DNA of 64,000 nucleotides from Mesorhabditis belari (lineage: Eukaryota; Nematoda; Chromadorea; Rhabditida; Rhabditidae). This document shows positions 32,977 through 43,600 of the stretch, one piece after another; the stretch's first letter is position 1; each line of letters begins with the position of its first letter. The notes beneath the pieces are model-generated. The model was not told the DNA's origin and did no database searches. It worked only from the letters and a program-made list of their open reading frames with translations. The stretch is from contig CAUEEP010000742.1 in NCBI GenBank assembly GCA_958450365.1, positions 4,879,001-4,943,000 of the forward strand, written 5' to 3'. Made by a program: the position numbers and the translations under genes.

Positions 32977-33498
32977 ATATGTCGTAGCCGATTATGAATG
33001 AAATTTTTTGGCAAATCTTTCTAGTAGAGCAAACCTTTAATGTATGAGGACAATATTATATCATCTTGTAGCGAATTCAATTCTGCGTCGATTGGTACCA
33101 AATTTGTGAGTTTAGGTTAAAAATTGCCGGCGCTACAACGTTTCATTCAAAATCGGCGGAACCCCCGTAGCCGATTATGAATGAGTGGGTCTAGGAGCGT
33201 CCAACCATCAAGTATTTAGTATAATTCAACGCAGAATCATTAATAATTATGTTAAATTTTTTTAAATTAGAAAGATTGAATAAAAAGAAAAAAAAATTAG
33301 AGCAAAAAAAACTGTTTGTTCAAGAGAAAACTTTGAAGCCCCATAATTTTTTTCTTTTTATCCAATCTTTCTAATTTCAAAAATTTAACACAATTATTAA
33401 TGATTCTGCGTTGAATGATACTAAATACTTGATGGTTGGACGCTCCTAGACCAACTCATTCGTAGTCGGCTGAAATTCATAATCGGCTACGACATATA
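32977..33498. mobile_element. Foldback family D, copy 1
   Basis: About 520 bp with outer inverted ends ATGTCGTAGCCGATTATGAA / TTCATAATCGGCTACGACAT. Inside is a second long inverted pair (GGTCTAGGAGCGTCCAACCA ... GGTTGGACGCTCCTAGACC, 33189-33453). No coding capacity. A second copy is at 39791-40326. Confidence 0.92.
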
Positions 33499-33750
33499 CA
33501 CACACACTTCACTTTCAATAGCTTTTATCTTTCGATTGAATGCATTGCTTTTCATTCTCCTTTCTCTTCCAACAATCATATCGATTCTTCTCTTCATTCA
33601 AATTCAAATTCTCATCTTTCGAATATGATTTCTTTACATTCTTTTTCTTTTCTTTTATTTAAATAACTCTCAATCAGCTCCTATTTCAAAGAAATAGATC
33701 ATAAAGATCGAGGTTTCTTTTTGTACAAATTGGGATTCGATCAACCTTGT

Positions 33751-34776
33751 ATGACAATGATTTCCTTGTATGACACTTTATTTCATTCTTTTATAATTCC
33801 AATCATCATTAGCTCAATCTTAGAAAAACTAAAGACAAAGATCCAATGTCAGCATATGCTAAAGTGAAGAGGATTCCAGAAAGTGATGGGCTCAAATTTC
33901 AAGCACCAAGCACACAATTGCTGGTCTTGTTGTTGAGCAGGGTGGCCTGGGGCATTTGCAGTGGTTGAGCGTCTCACCCCCAGGTGTTCGCCTGTAACTT
34001 CCCTTTCTGGTCTAAGGTCTTTATCTATCCCCTACCCCCACCCTCTTGTACTATCTGTGTTTTCCCCTTCACTCTTCCTATCCCCATTCTCCTCTCCCCA
34101 TTCCACCCCAATGAACACTTTATCGATTCACTATTTTGACCTGTATCTTATATGTTCTAACAAGTGCTAAGGGCTACTCTACTCTCTTTTTACCTACTGC
34201 TTTTGATCATCAATCTTTTGATCATCGTCTAAACCTCAAGTTATCACTAAAATGATTCTCCGTCAAAATATTGTTCCTTTTACGGTTCCTGTTACGGTTC
34301 CAAAACGGTTCCAATACGGTTCCAATACGGGTTCCTTTTACGGTTCCAATACGGTTCCAATACGGTTCCAAAACGGTTCCAATACGGGTTCCTTTTACGG
34401 TTCCAATACGGTTCCAAAACGGTTCCAATACGGGTTCCTTTTACGGTTCCAATACGGTTCCAATACGGTTCCAATACGGGTTCCTTTTACGGTTCCAATA
34501 CGGTTCCAAAACGGTTCCAATACGGGTTCCTTTTACGGTTCCAATACGGTTCCAATACGGTTCCAATACGGGTTCCTTTTACGGTTTCAATACGGTTCCA
34601 ATACCAATCACTTGACTCAAATGATTCTCTGTCAAAATCTCGTCTCCGGCATTGCCCGAAGAAACCCTAGAATCAATCAGATCCCAGAGAACAATAATAA
34701 CGAGATGAAGAAATCCTCAGTTGAAGTCCTCAAAAATTTGATTGAAGCCGGACAAAAGTTGGTGAAGGGAGTCTAA
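33751..34776 (+). CDS. Candidate small gene (about 70 aa), unproven
   Basis: Three short exons can be joined in frame with GT-AG introns: 33751-33767, 33824-33923 and 34681-34776. They encode MTMISLKTKDKDPMSAYAKV, then RIPESDGLKFQAPSTQLL, then IPENNNNEMKK and SSVEVLKNLIEAGQKLVKGV, stop TAA. Exon 2 and exon 3 have coding-like codon use and non-repetitive composition, unlike the flanks. The second intron would contain a minisatellite. I recognise no family; the C terminus could form an amphipathic helix. The alternative 174-codon frame through the minisatellite is less credible. The exons could also belong to a longer gene. Confidence 0.3.
34268..34608. repeat. ACGGTTCCAAT minisatellite
   Basis: About thirty 11-bp units with a higher-order period of about 60-80 bp marked by GGGTTCCTTTTACGG. 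It is bracketed by a near-identical 22-bp direct repeat (AAATGATTCTCCGTCAAAAT at 34250 and AAATGATTCTCTGTCAAAAT at 34618). Confidence 0.93.
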
Positions 34777-34963
34777 TGTTTTTGCTCTTTATATCCCCAA
34801 AGAAAATCTTTTCTTTTCTCACGTGAATGTAGTGATTTTCGGGGATTCTCCCCAAGTTTCCCCCCTCAAATCGAATTCCCTTTCTATGGAAATTTTTTTC
34901 ACCGACTTTCTACTTTCACGACTTGCTAAATTTCACCTAAATCTTGTCACTGATTTCATTTTT

Positions 34964-35672
34964 AAACTGACTGACTCTCAGAAAGTGATTACCATTTTAA
35001 TTTCAAATTTTCCGACCACCCTAATTTCCCCAATACCCTAATTTTCTAAGAAATCATCCTCTCCTCAAAGTTGTGAACAATTTATGAGCACTAATTGATG
35101 AGCTTTTTCATCAGATTCCATTTCCATCCTCATTTACTTTAAAATTTTCCTTTTCTCATCATTTTTTCAATCATTCTCTACACATTTTCTCAAAAAAAAG
35201 TACTCCAAAAAGTACTCGCAACAGGGCTATTTGCGCAACTGGGTCGTTTGCGCAACTCGTCATAACTTTCTTCTAAGCAAACCAATCTTTATGAATTTGG
35301 TTTCATTTTTTAGATCTCAATAAGTGCAACAAAATGAAACCAAAATCATAAAGATTGGTCGAATTAGAATAAAGTTATGGCGAGTTGCGCAAATGACCCA
35401 GTGGCGCCACTGGGTCATTTTTTTTTAAACTGACTGACTCTCAGAAAGTGATTACCATTTTAATTTCAAATTTTCCGATCACTAAAGTCCCCAATACCCT
35501 AATTTTCTAAGAAATCATCCTCTCCTCAAAGTTGTGAACAATTTATGAGCACTAATTGATGAGCTTTTTCATCAGATTTCATTTCCATCCTCATTTACTT
35601 TAAAATTTTCCTTTTCTCATCATTTTTTCAATCATTCTTTACACATTTCCCCCAAAAAAAGTACTCCAAAAA
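34964..35672. repeat. Foldback E, copy 1, with 250-bp flanking direct repeats
   Basis: The core (about 35214-35424) is palindromic: GCGCAACTGGGTCGTTTGCG, AACTCGTCATAACTTTCTTC and CCAATCTTTATGAATTTGGT reappear inverted. Both sides carry the same roughly 250-bp sequence (34964-35211 and 35423-35672, beginning AAACTGACTGACTCTCAGAA). Confidence 0.9.
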
Positions 35673-36116
35673 TTATTGCAGAAAAAAGCGTGGTGGAATC
35701 CGCGAGAATGAGTCGATAAATGGGGGTGGGGTGAGTGGAAAAGACTCCAAATAGGCCACACACAAAAAGGGAAATCCGATTGAAATACATAGAAATGGAC
35801 AAGTCGATCGAGAACTTTATAAGCTTTTTTTAAGAGTTTTTGCTTTAAGAGCTTTTCTTGATCTTCTTCCCCTGTTTTCCTCGAAGTGCATGTCGATTTC
35901 CTTTCCCCAATCCATCCATCGATCCCCATTTCTCCTTTCCCTTTTCTTTTCCCATCTTTAAAAATCAACCCAAGAAATCAATCTTCTTTCGTTTTCTTTT
36001 TTTCACTTGAGAAAATCTTGAGGAGACTTTATACAAACATTTTTTTTTTCTGGATTTGCAATGATTTGCTATGAACTTTGATAGAGAACCGATCAATGCA
36101 TCAACTTTTTAGACTG

Positions 36117-36519
36117 CTTTTAATTTAAAAATCAAATCTTTTTCTCCTTTTTCGGGGTAGGCTAGTTTCCGCAACTTTTTTTGCGCAATAGGGCTATTTG
36201 CGCAACTGGGTCGTTTCCGCAACTCGTCATAACTTTCTTCTAAGCGAATCAATCTTTATGAATTTGGTTTCATTTTTTAGATCTCAATAAGTGCAACAAA
36301 ATGAAACCAAAATCATAAAGATTGGTCGAATTAGAAGAAAGTTATGGCGAGTTGCGCAAATGACCCAGTTGCGGAAATGACCCAGTTGCGGAAATGACCC
36401 AGTTGCGGAAATGACCCAGTTGCGGAAATGACCCAGTTGTGCAAATGACCCTGTTGTGCAAATGACCCTGTTGCGGAAACTAGCCCACCCCCTTCTTTTA
36501 ATTTAAAAATCAAATCTTT
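36117..36519. repeat. Foldback E, copy 2, with 25-bp flanking direct repeats
   Basis: Core 36160-36489 with outer inverted ends GGGGTAGGCTAGTTTCCGCA / TGCGGAAACTAGCCCACCCC and the same palindrome as copy 1. The right arm contains seven tandem 17-bp units of TGACCCAGTTGCGGAAA (36358-36478). Flanks share a 25-bp direct repeat of CTTTTAATTTAAAAATCAAA type. Confidence 0.9.
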
Positions 36520-37079
36520 CTCTTCTTTTCTTCTTTTTCTTTAAATCTTTTCATTTCCTATACTAAACAATGAAAGATATTCAGTCCTATTAACTGAATA
36601 CTTCTTATTCAACGTCTGATATTACTATATAAGCTATAAACTGAGCTTTGACTTTTTCAAGATAACATCTATATTTATATTGTTATATTAAGATATTAAT
36701 ATAACAATATTCATTTGATCATTAATTCATTTGATCATTAATTTTAAAATCAATTTTAAAATTGTAGTTCATTTTCCTTCTGAAGGTAAAAAGAAAAAAT
36801 AAAACATAAGCAAGTGGGTAATTTTCCCAAACGACCACAAATTTTTTTTTTTGGTGTAAGCCAAGAGAACAAAAGAAAAGAATGAAGAAAATTGAGCTGT
36901 TTTGGGGAAAGAAGAAAAAAAAGGGGAAAAAAGACTTGTCCCCTCCTTCAATTGTCGACTCTCTGGGTTTAAGATCCACACTCGAGTGTCAACAAAAAGC
37001 TATTTTTTTTCGAATCCTAAAACAAGTCCAGTACATACTATGTATAGTTTTTTTTCTTTTTCAAACTTTTCTGTAATAC

Positions 37080-37330
37080 TTACTTGCTCCGAAATTCCTC
37101 CTTGCTCTGAAAAGCTAGCTCAAACCTAACAATTGGTCTTGTTTTTGATTCCTCCTTGCTCCAAGATTCCTCCTTGCTCTGAAAAGCTAGCTCAAACCTA
37201 GCAATTGGTCTTGTTTTTGATTCCTCCTTGCTCCAAGATTCCTCCTTGCTCTCAAGATTCCTCCTTGCTCCAAGATTCCTCCTTGCTCTGAAAAGCTAGC
37301 TCAAACCTAACAATTGGTCTTGTTTTTGCT
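37080..37330. repeat. TTCCTCCTTGCTC compound tandem repeat
   Basis: Units of TTCCTCCTTGCTCCAAGA alternate with a longer block CTGAAAAGCTAGCTCAAACC...AATTGGTCTTG, repeated three times. Confidence 0.9.
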
Positions 37331-38183
37331 TAGAATCCTAGAAATGATCGATGAAAGAACTCAGCTCAATGCTAACTCCATTGTTGACCTGACACATTTC
37401 TTCTTTGTTAATTCCTTGTTAAAGATGTCTTTCTGTTTCCCTAATCCATTCGTTCTCCGATTCCATCTTTGTCCTTTCCACATCTCTTTTATGCAGTTTC
37501 TCTTCGATTTCTTAACCTTCACTAAAGGGAAAACTTCTCTTTACCCCAATTCGATTGTACTACTTTCACAATTTCCATTCCATTATCCATTCCATTAACA
37601 TTTCCTCAATATTTCCCATTAATTCTTTAAAATAATTCATTCTACTTCATTCTATTTCTTCAATAATTCATTCTATTATCAGCTATTCTGTGATGAATTA
37701 AACTTTTTGATGAAGTTTTATTTTAGTAAAACATATTGCTATTCAGAGAAATCGAAAATTCAAGATAAGAGTCGCTAACAGAAACATTCACAGTCTAGCA
37801 CACTGGATTACTCTTATTTTGTATCATTTTAGTGTCAAAGAAGAGATCTTTTGTTATCAAATGAAGGAATTTATTTAGACATTGCTCAAAAATTTCCAAA
37901 GAAATCTTGAAACATAAAACAAAAGATCAAACAACTAAATAGCGGTGGAAAATGAAATTTTCCGTAAAAAAAAGTGCAGGTGTTTGAATGGGGAGTGCGT
38001 TGCCAAGAGAGGTCCACCACTCGCCTCTTGTCTTCAGTCTGTTCCCCAGTCTGTTCCCCGGTCTATTCCCCTTTCCCCATCTCATTCCCCTTCACCCAGA
38101 CGTGGTATTTTTGTGTCCATTTCCCGATGATCGTATTTTGTAAAGAACACTGGTAGATGTGATTTCCTTTTCACGAAAAAACA

Positions 38184-38450
38184 TACCGTAAATACTGTAA
38201 TAGTACCGCACCCCCATAATGACGGTGCGGAGCGTTGTGTAGTCTAGCTTTGAACGAGTTTTTCTCGACACTGGTTTATGCTACAATGCGCCAATAGGGA
38301 TCAAAAAATAGCTGAAATTCAGGGCTATTTTTTGATACCAAAGACGCATTTTTTGAAAGTACGGGTGCTTTGAAAAAAAATGAAATACTAAAAAACTTTT
38401 GCGACTACGCGACTGTACGAGGGGGGAATATTATTACAGTATTTACGATA
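38184..38450. mobile_element. MITE family A, copy 6 (reverse orientation)
   Basis: Complete copy in the opposite orientation to the others: TACCGTAAATACTGTAATAG is followed by CATAATGACGGTGCGGAGCG and the CAGTCGCGTAGTCGC motif appears inverted near the right end. Confidence 0.92.
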
Positions 38451-39439
38451 TGACTATTCCTGGCATTCTTTCCTTTTTTAAACAAAATCTAATCATCAAC
38501 TTTGAAACTTTGAAACTTTGAAATTTTACTTAAAAATCCATCACAATATTTTCATCACAATATTAAAGTTTTCTTTTTTTAGATAAACTTAACCTTTTCT
38601 AGGTCATCGACATACGTTTTTCTTGTTTTTAAATCTCTTTTGAGCAGCTCATCGCAAAGGTTTAGTACAATTGGGGGTAAATAGTTGAATGCGTCGAGAG
38701 TCTACAAAGTTTATAGTTTATCCCAGCTATCATGCTTGTTTTTTTGCTTCTCAAAATATCCCCCAATTCCCCATATTCCTTTTCTTATCGCCCAATCGAA
38801 TCTTTCACCTTTTTTTCCTTTCCTTTCACCTTTTCACCCAGCTTTTCTTTCCTTTTTACGAGTTTCACCACATCATTTTTTTCCCTTTTTAGTAATAGCA
38901 AGCGTTTTGGAACATTTTATATATTGTAAATTTGAAAAATTACAGATTTCATTGAAATTCCAACATTTCAGTCGTATTGACTGAGTAAAAAGGAGTATTT
39001 CCTTTTTTGTGCTCAACCTTATTGTCCAATTTTCCTCCCTTTTGAGCAAAACAGTTTTTCATTTGTTGTTTATTGTTATTTTTCATAAATTGGTCAAAAA
39101 AAAAAAACATTTTTCCGTAGAAATCTACCATAAATATTCTCTTGTTTCATTTTCTGATTCCTCCCTGCTATTGCTTGAAGAATGAACTGATTTTTAACCA
39201 TTTCCCATCCAAACATCGATTCCAATCCAAAACCAAATTCAATTAGATTCAAAGTTCATAAAAGTTTCCCTTTTTTAAAGCATTTGCTGAATTGAAAAAT
39301 GAAATTTTCTGACTTTAACACTTTTATTCGAAAAAAAACGTTTCAAAATTATTTACTTTGATCTTATTTTTTGCTATAAAATTCTTTTCCACCCTAAGTC
39401 ACATCCAGAATTTCAAAGCCTCTTGAAAATTGTAGAAAT

Positions 39440-39785
39440 TTATAGAAATTCACGTAGTCATCCTTATCAAATTTCGGTCGGTTCTCATCCCCATCATCTT
39501 TCCCTTTATCATTCTTTTGCGAACCGTATTAGTAGGGGTTTGGAATAAGCTCCCGTCTGGTATCTTCTCGTCTGTAGGAAAATTCAAAGTATCTGTGAAC
39601 GAATTAGATCTTATTGCCATGTCAAATCTGCCCTATATTTAATCTTTTTTTATCTGTGTTTCCTAACTGTACTCTTACTGTACTATCTTTAGTTTTCTCT
39701 CTTTTTTTCGGTGGGAGTATTGTAGCAATATGTTATATGCAGTCATGATTATTTGATTCGCTTCTATTCGCCCCATGAATAAAGC
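39440..39785 (+). pseudogene. 3' end of a non-LTR retrotransposon (decayed)
   Basis: Translation of 39460-39642 gives RTVLVGVWNKLPSGIFSSVG and KFKVSVNELD before a stop, and an overlapping frame gives YHSFANRISRG. The pattern R..R...WN.LP..I..S...FK..L is typical of the C-terminal end of LINE reverse-transcriptase ORFs, and the two pieces are in different frames. A 3' tail follows, ending CCCCATGAATAAAG. Only the last part is present, as with 5'-truncated LINE copies. Clade cannot be set from this length. Confidence 0.5.
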
Positions 39786-39790
39786 ATATG

Positions 39791-40326
39791 TATATGTCGT
39801 AGCCGATTATGAATGAAATTTTTTGGCAAATCTTTCTAGAGCAACCCTTTAATGTATGAGGACAATATTATATCATCTTGTAGCGAATTCAATTCTGCGT
39901 CGATTCATACCAAATTTGTGAGTTTAGGTTAAAAATTGCCGGCGCTACAACGTTTCATTCAAAATCGGCGGGACCCCCGTAGCCGATTATGAATGAGTGG
40001 GTCTAGGAGCGTCCAACCATCAAGTATTTGGTATCATTCAACGCAGAATCATTAATAATTATGTTAAATTTTTTAAATTAGAAAGATTTGATAAAAAGGA
40101 AAAAAATTAGAGCAAAAAAACTGTTTGTTCAAGAGGAAACTTTGAGGTCCCATAATTTTTTTTCTTTTTATCCAATCTTTCTAATTTTAAAAATTTAACA
40201 TAATTATTAATGATTCTGCGTTGAATGATACCAAATACTTGATGGTTGGACGCATCCGGACCCGCTCATTCATAATCGGCTGAAATTCAGAATCGGTTGA
40301 AATTCATAATCGGTTACGACATATAT
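39791..40326. mobile_element. Foldback family D, copy 2
   Basis: High similarity over its length to 32977-33498, with the same outer and inner inverted repeats. It abuts the LINE-like tail at a TATATA sequence, suggesting insertion into a TA-rich target. Confidence 0.92.
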
Positions 40327-40699
40327 ATATAAAAATCAAAATCTTTCCACATTTCAGAATATTCCAAACAATTTTTTGCTATTTCATTGGCTATTTCATT
40401 CAATTTTTTCCCCCATTTGAACTATTCGTTGAGTTCTTCTCCGCCGCTTTCTCTCCTTAAAGAAAAGAGATGCCAATTTCGAATGCACGTCCCCATTCAT
40501 CGCTTTTCACATAAGCTTTGTGTGCTTTTCTTTTCCATTTTACCCATTCATTCAATATAATCAATAGATAAAGGCTAAGTGAAGATATTTGAGTGGAACG
40601 GGCTCTTTTAGCTTGTTCTTTCTCCTCTTTTTTTCAATATTTCTTCAATATTATCCCAATCCCAAATCCCAAATCATTCCCTGAATTCCAGCCGATGCA

Positions 40700-43600
40700 A
40701 TGGTGTGGTTATTGCGGCAATTCCGCCGCCGCGGAATTTCCGCTATGTGCAAAATGTTTGGCGTCGCACTTGTGATCATCACTCTTCTGCAAATAACTAG
40801 TTCAGCACCGCAAAGAGGTCAGCGAATAAATACACAATTTGAGGCAAAAACTTGAGGCATAAAATTTGAGGCAAACTTTTTATGTAAATCTAGATATCGA
40901 GTTTAGTCTAAATCAAATCGATTCTTCATCTAATTCACTAGATTTCCAGATGAACTCAACAAGAAACCCCTGCAATTCTCGGATAGTGTGAAAAGAAAAG
41001 AAAATCAGAGAATTCTACCAGAAAACAATCAAAAAGAAGAAGATTTCGATGATGCACGACAACCACAACAACCACTACAGCCACAAGAACAACAGGTAAT
41101 CGAATGAAGATGTTCATTAACAATAAGTTAATCCCATCTTTCGCTTTCAGCCTCGAAAACCGCCAGCGGTCAATCAAAACGCACCGAATGACTTTGGTGG
41201 ACAAAACTTGGGCGCTCTTGAGGATATCCTGCACAAGAAAGTGCCTACTGGAGAAAATAATAGAAAGGTACGGTAATATCTTATTTCTAAATGATTAATG
41301 TCTATTTTAGGGTCAATTCTACGAACAAATCTTCGTACACTTTGATCTGAAAGGAGCTCCGCCAAAAGTCCCCTATTTTCTGCAACTTCTCGAGCTGGTT
41401 CAAAAGGCCGGAGCCACGGGTGAGCTATCTAGCTTTGAAATAGCACAAAATCTTCAACTTCTTATTTACTATATCATGGTATTTTCATTTAATATCCAGG
41501 TGTGATGATCGAATGGGAGGACATGTTCCCCTATACAGGACGTCTTCAAACTGCCGTCAATACTGATGCCTATTCGATGGATGATGTTCATGCGATACTC
41601 TCAAAAGCACAGTAAGTGATTAGAAATCTTACCGCTTTACTCGTACACTGATTTTTTTTATAAAAAAACCATTTAGTTCCCTTGGCCTGATCATCGTCCC
41701 ATTGGTGCAAACATTTGCTCATCTTGAATGGATCCTCAAATTGGAGGAATTCCGAAAGTATCGAACCGTTGACGAGTTCCCACAGGTGAGTTTTGTACTG
41801 TGCCAACAGTTATAAACAAACTAGCAGAACATTACTTTAAATTCTAATCAATTTCTTCATTCTAGAACCCTCTAGAACCTTCTAGAACCCTCTAGAACCT
41901 TCTAGAACCCTCTAGAACTCTCTAGAACCCTCTAGAACCCTCTAGAACCCTCTAGACCCTTCTAGAACCCTCTAGACCCTTCTAGAACCCTCTAGAATCC
42001 TCTAGAACCATTTTTATCAAATCCACTTTCAGGTGCTATGTTTGGCCGACAAAGAAGGCGTCGATCTGGTCAAAGATACGCTCGATCAAGTGAGAGGAAA
42101 CAAAGGGTACTGTAGCTCAAATTTTAGGTGATCGCCGTGCACAAACAATATGGAATCCCATATTTCCATATCGGATGTGATGAGGCTTTCTTGGTGAGTG
42201 TAAGCTAAAAGTTTCAATAGTCAAAGTAATTTCAGTTTGGCGCCTGCAAGGAGGATTTGGAGTGGATGAAGCAAAAAGGTTAGTAAAAATAAGAAACGTT
42301 TCAAAAAACTTCAGTACAATCACCAAAATTTGCAATATTTATCTTCAGGACCGGATGGATCAAAGGAACTCCTGGCTTTGTTGCATATGAAAGATATCGC
42401 AAATTATGTGAAAGGAAAAGTCGGACAAGAAACAACGTGAGTTCTAGAGCTTTTAAAAGATCTTGTGTCTGCTACAGAAGAAGAAGAAGAAGAAGAAGAA
42501 GAACAATTCTTCAATGAAAGCTAAAGCTAATCAGTTTTGGAATCCTGAAGCTTGATATAATTTTATCTACAGTCATGGACGAAAGTCTTGGCGGCTGGGT
42601 GGCAACTTTCAAACGCAAATTTAGGAACCTTTCCGAGAGGCTATAAAAAAGTTGTCACAAGTATTTTTGAGCATTTTTACTCTACTTTTAGCTATGACCA
42701 AGCATTGAACTTGAAAGCTTATTTTAAACAACAAAAATAAGCTTAAACGACAAAAAGGTCACAAAAACAATGGACAAAAGTCTCGGCTTACTACAATACT
42801 CGTTTTTTTTCTATTCTTTTGCTTCATATAATTTTATTAATTTTAGTGTCCTTGTCTGGCATGACATGTTGAAGAATTTCCCTCCACAAATCATCCAAAA
42901 AGCCGAAGTAAAAGACTTGATCGAGCCGGTCGTTTGGGATTATTCTGAGGGGATCGTTACGATGAATGGTTTGTTGGGTTTAAGTAAAGTAAAGTCAAAT
43001 ATTTAGTCTAGATTAAAATATTCAGTCTAGGACAAGGTATTCAGTCTAGAATAGGGTATTCAGTCGACATTAGCTGGATTACGGCACTTAGTCTAGATTA
43101 GGGTATTCAGGCTTCTTAAGTAAAGTCAACTTTAGTTTATAGCATTTCTAAAGTTTAGTCAATCCAATTTCAGAGTGGAGCTTTCAAACACTCGCTGACA
43201 GTTTCCCTGCCGTTTGGGCCTCATCCGCATATAAGGTAAACCATTGTTTCAATGCAAATTTAAAGATTAGAATTAATTAAAGCATACAAAATTATAAATG
43301 CAATTTTCAGGGAGCCAATTTCCCCTCAGCTAAATACATTGATATTCGGCATTATGAAATGAACAATCGGGCGTGGATCGAGATTGTGAAGAGCAACAAG
43401 CAACGTTTCAAGCGCGGCTTCAAAGGGATCATCATCACTGGATGGCAGAGGTGAGAGAGATAGATTTTCTTGATAAAGCTTAAAAGATAATAGTTTATAA
43501 TTAAAATTCTCACTGAATACCATTCTAGATACGATCATATGGCTGGATTATGCGAGATTCTCCCAATGGGAACTCCGTCGATGATTCTTCAAATTGAGAC

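Larger units (their letters stand above)
30889..33750. other. Transposon-rich spacer
   Basis: No gene supported. It contains a nested MITE pair (30950-31742), a truncated GTTGTGTCC element (32613-32915) and a foldback (32977-33498). The stretch 31743-32560 is AT-rich with no recognised feature. Confidence 0.6.
34777..40699. other. Gene-poor, repeat-rich stretch
   Basis: No gene supported. It carries two foldbacks flanked by direct duplications (34964-35672 and 36117-36519), a minisatellite cluster (37080-37330), a family-A MITE (38184-38450), a LINE-like 3' end (39440-39785) and a family-D foldback (39791-40326). The remainder is AT-rich with T-rich tracts. The last few hundred bases should include the HEXD promoter. 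Confidence 0.6.

Noticed and set aside
34252..34776. 174-codon frame crossing the ACGGTTCC minisatellite
   Set aside because: Most of it is repeat translation. Only its last 30 or so codons look coding, and they are better explained as a separate exon.
40593..40775. CxxC-type frame MQWCGYCGNSAAAEF suggesting a zinc-finger protein
   Set aside because: It overlaps the HEXD signal-peptide exon in another frame and is only 26 codons after its ATG; at most an upstream short frame.
42570..42790. Possible Tc1-like element in a HEXD intron (ATGGACGAAAGTCTTGG and ATGGACAAAAGTCTCGG)
   Set aside because: The two similar motifs are in direct, not inverted, orientation, and no TA-flanked end or transposase is visible.
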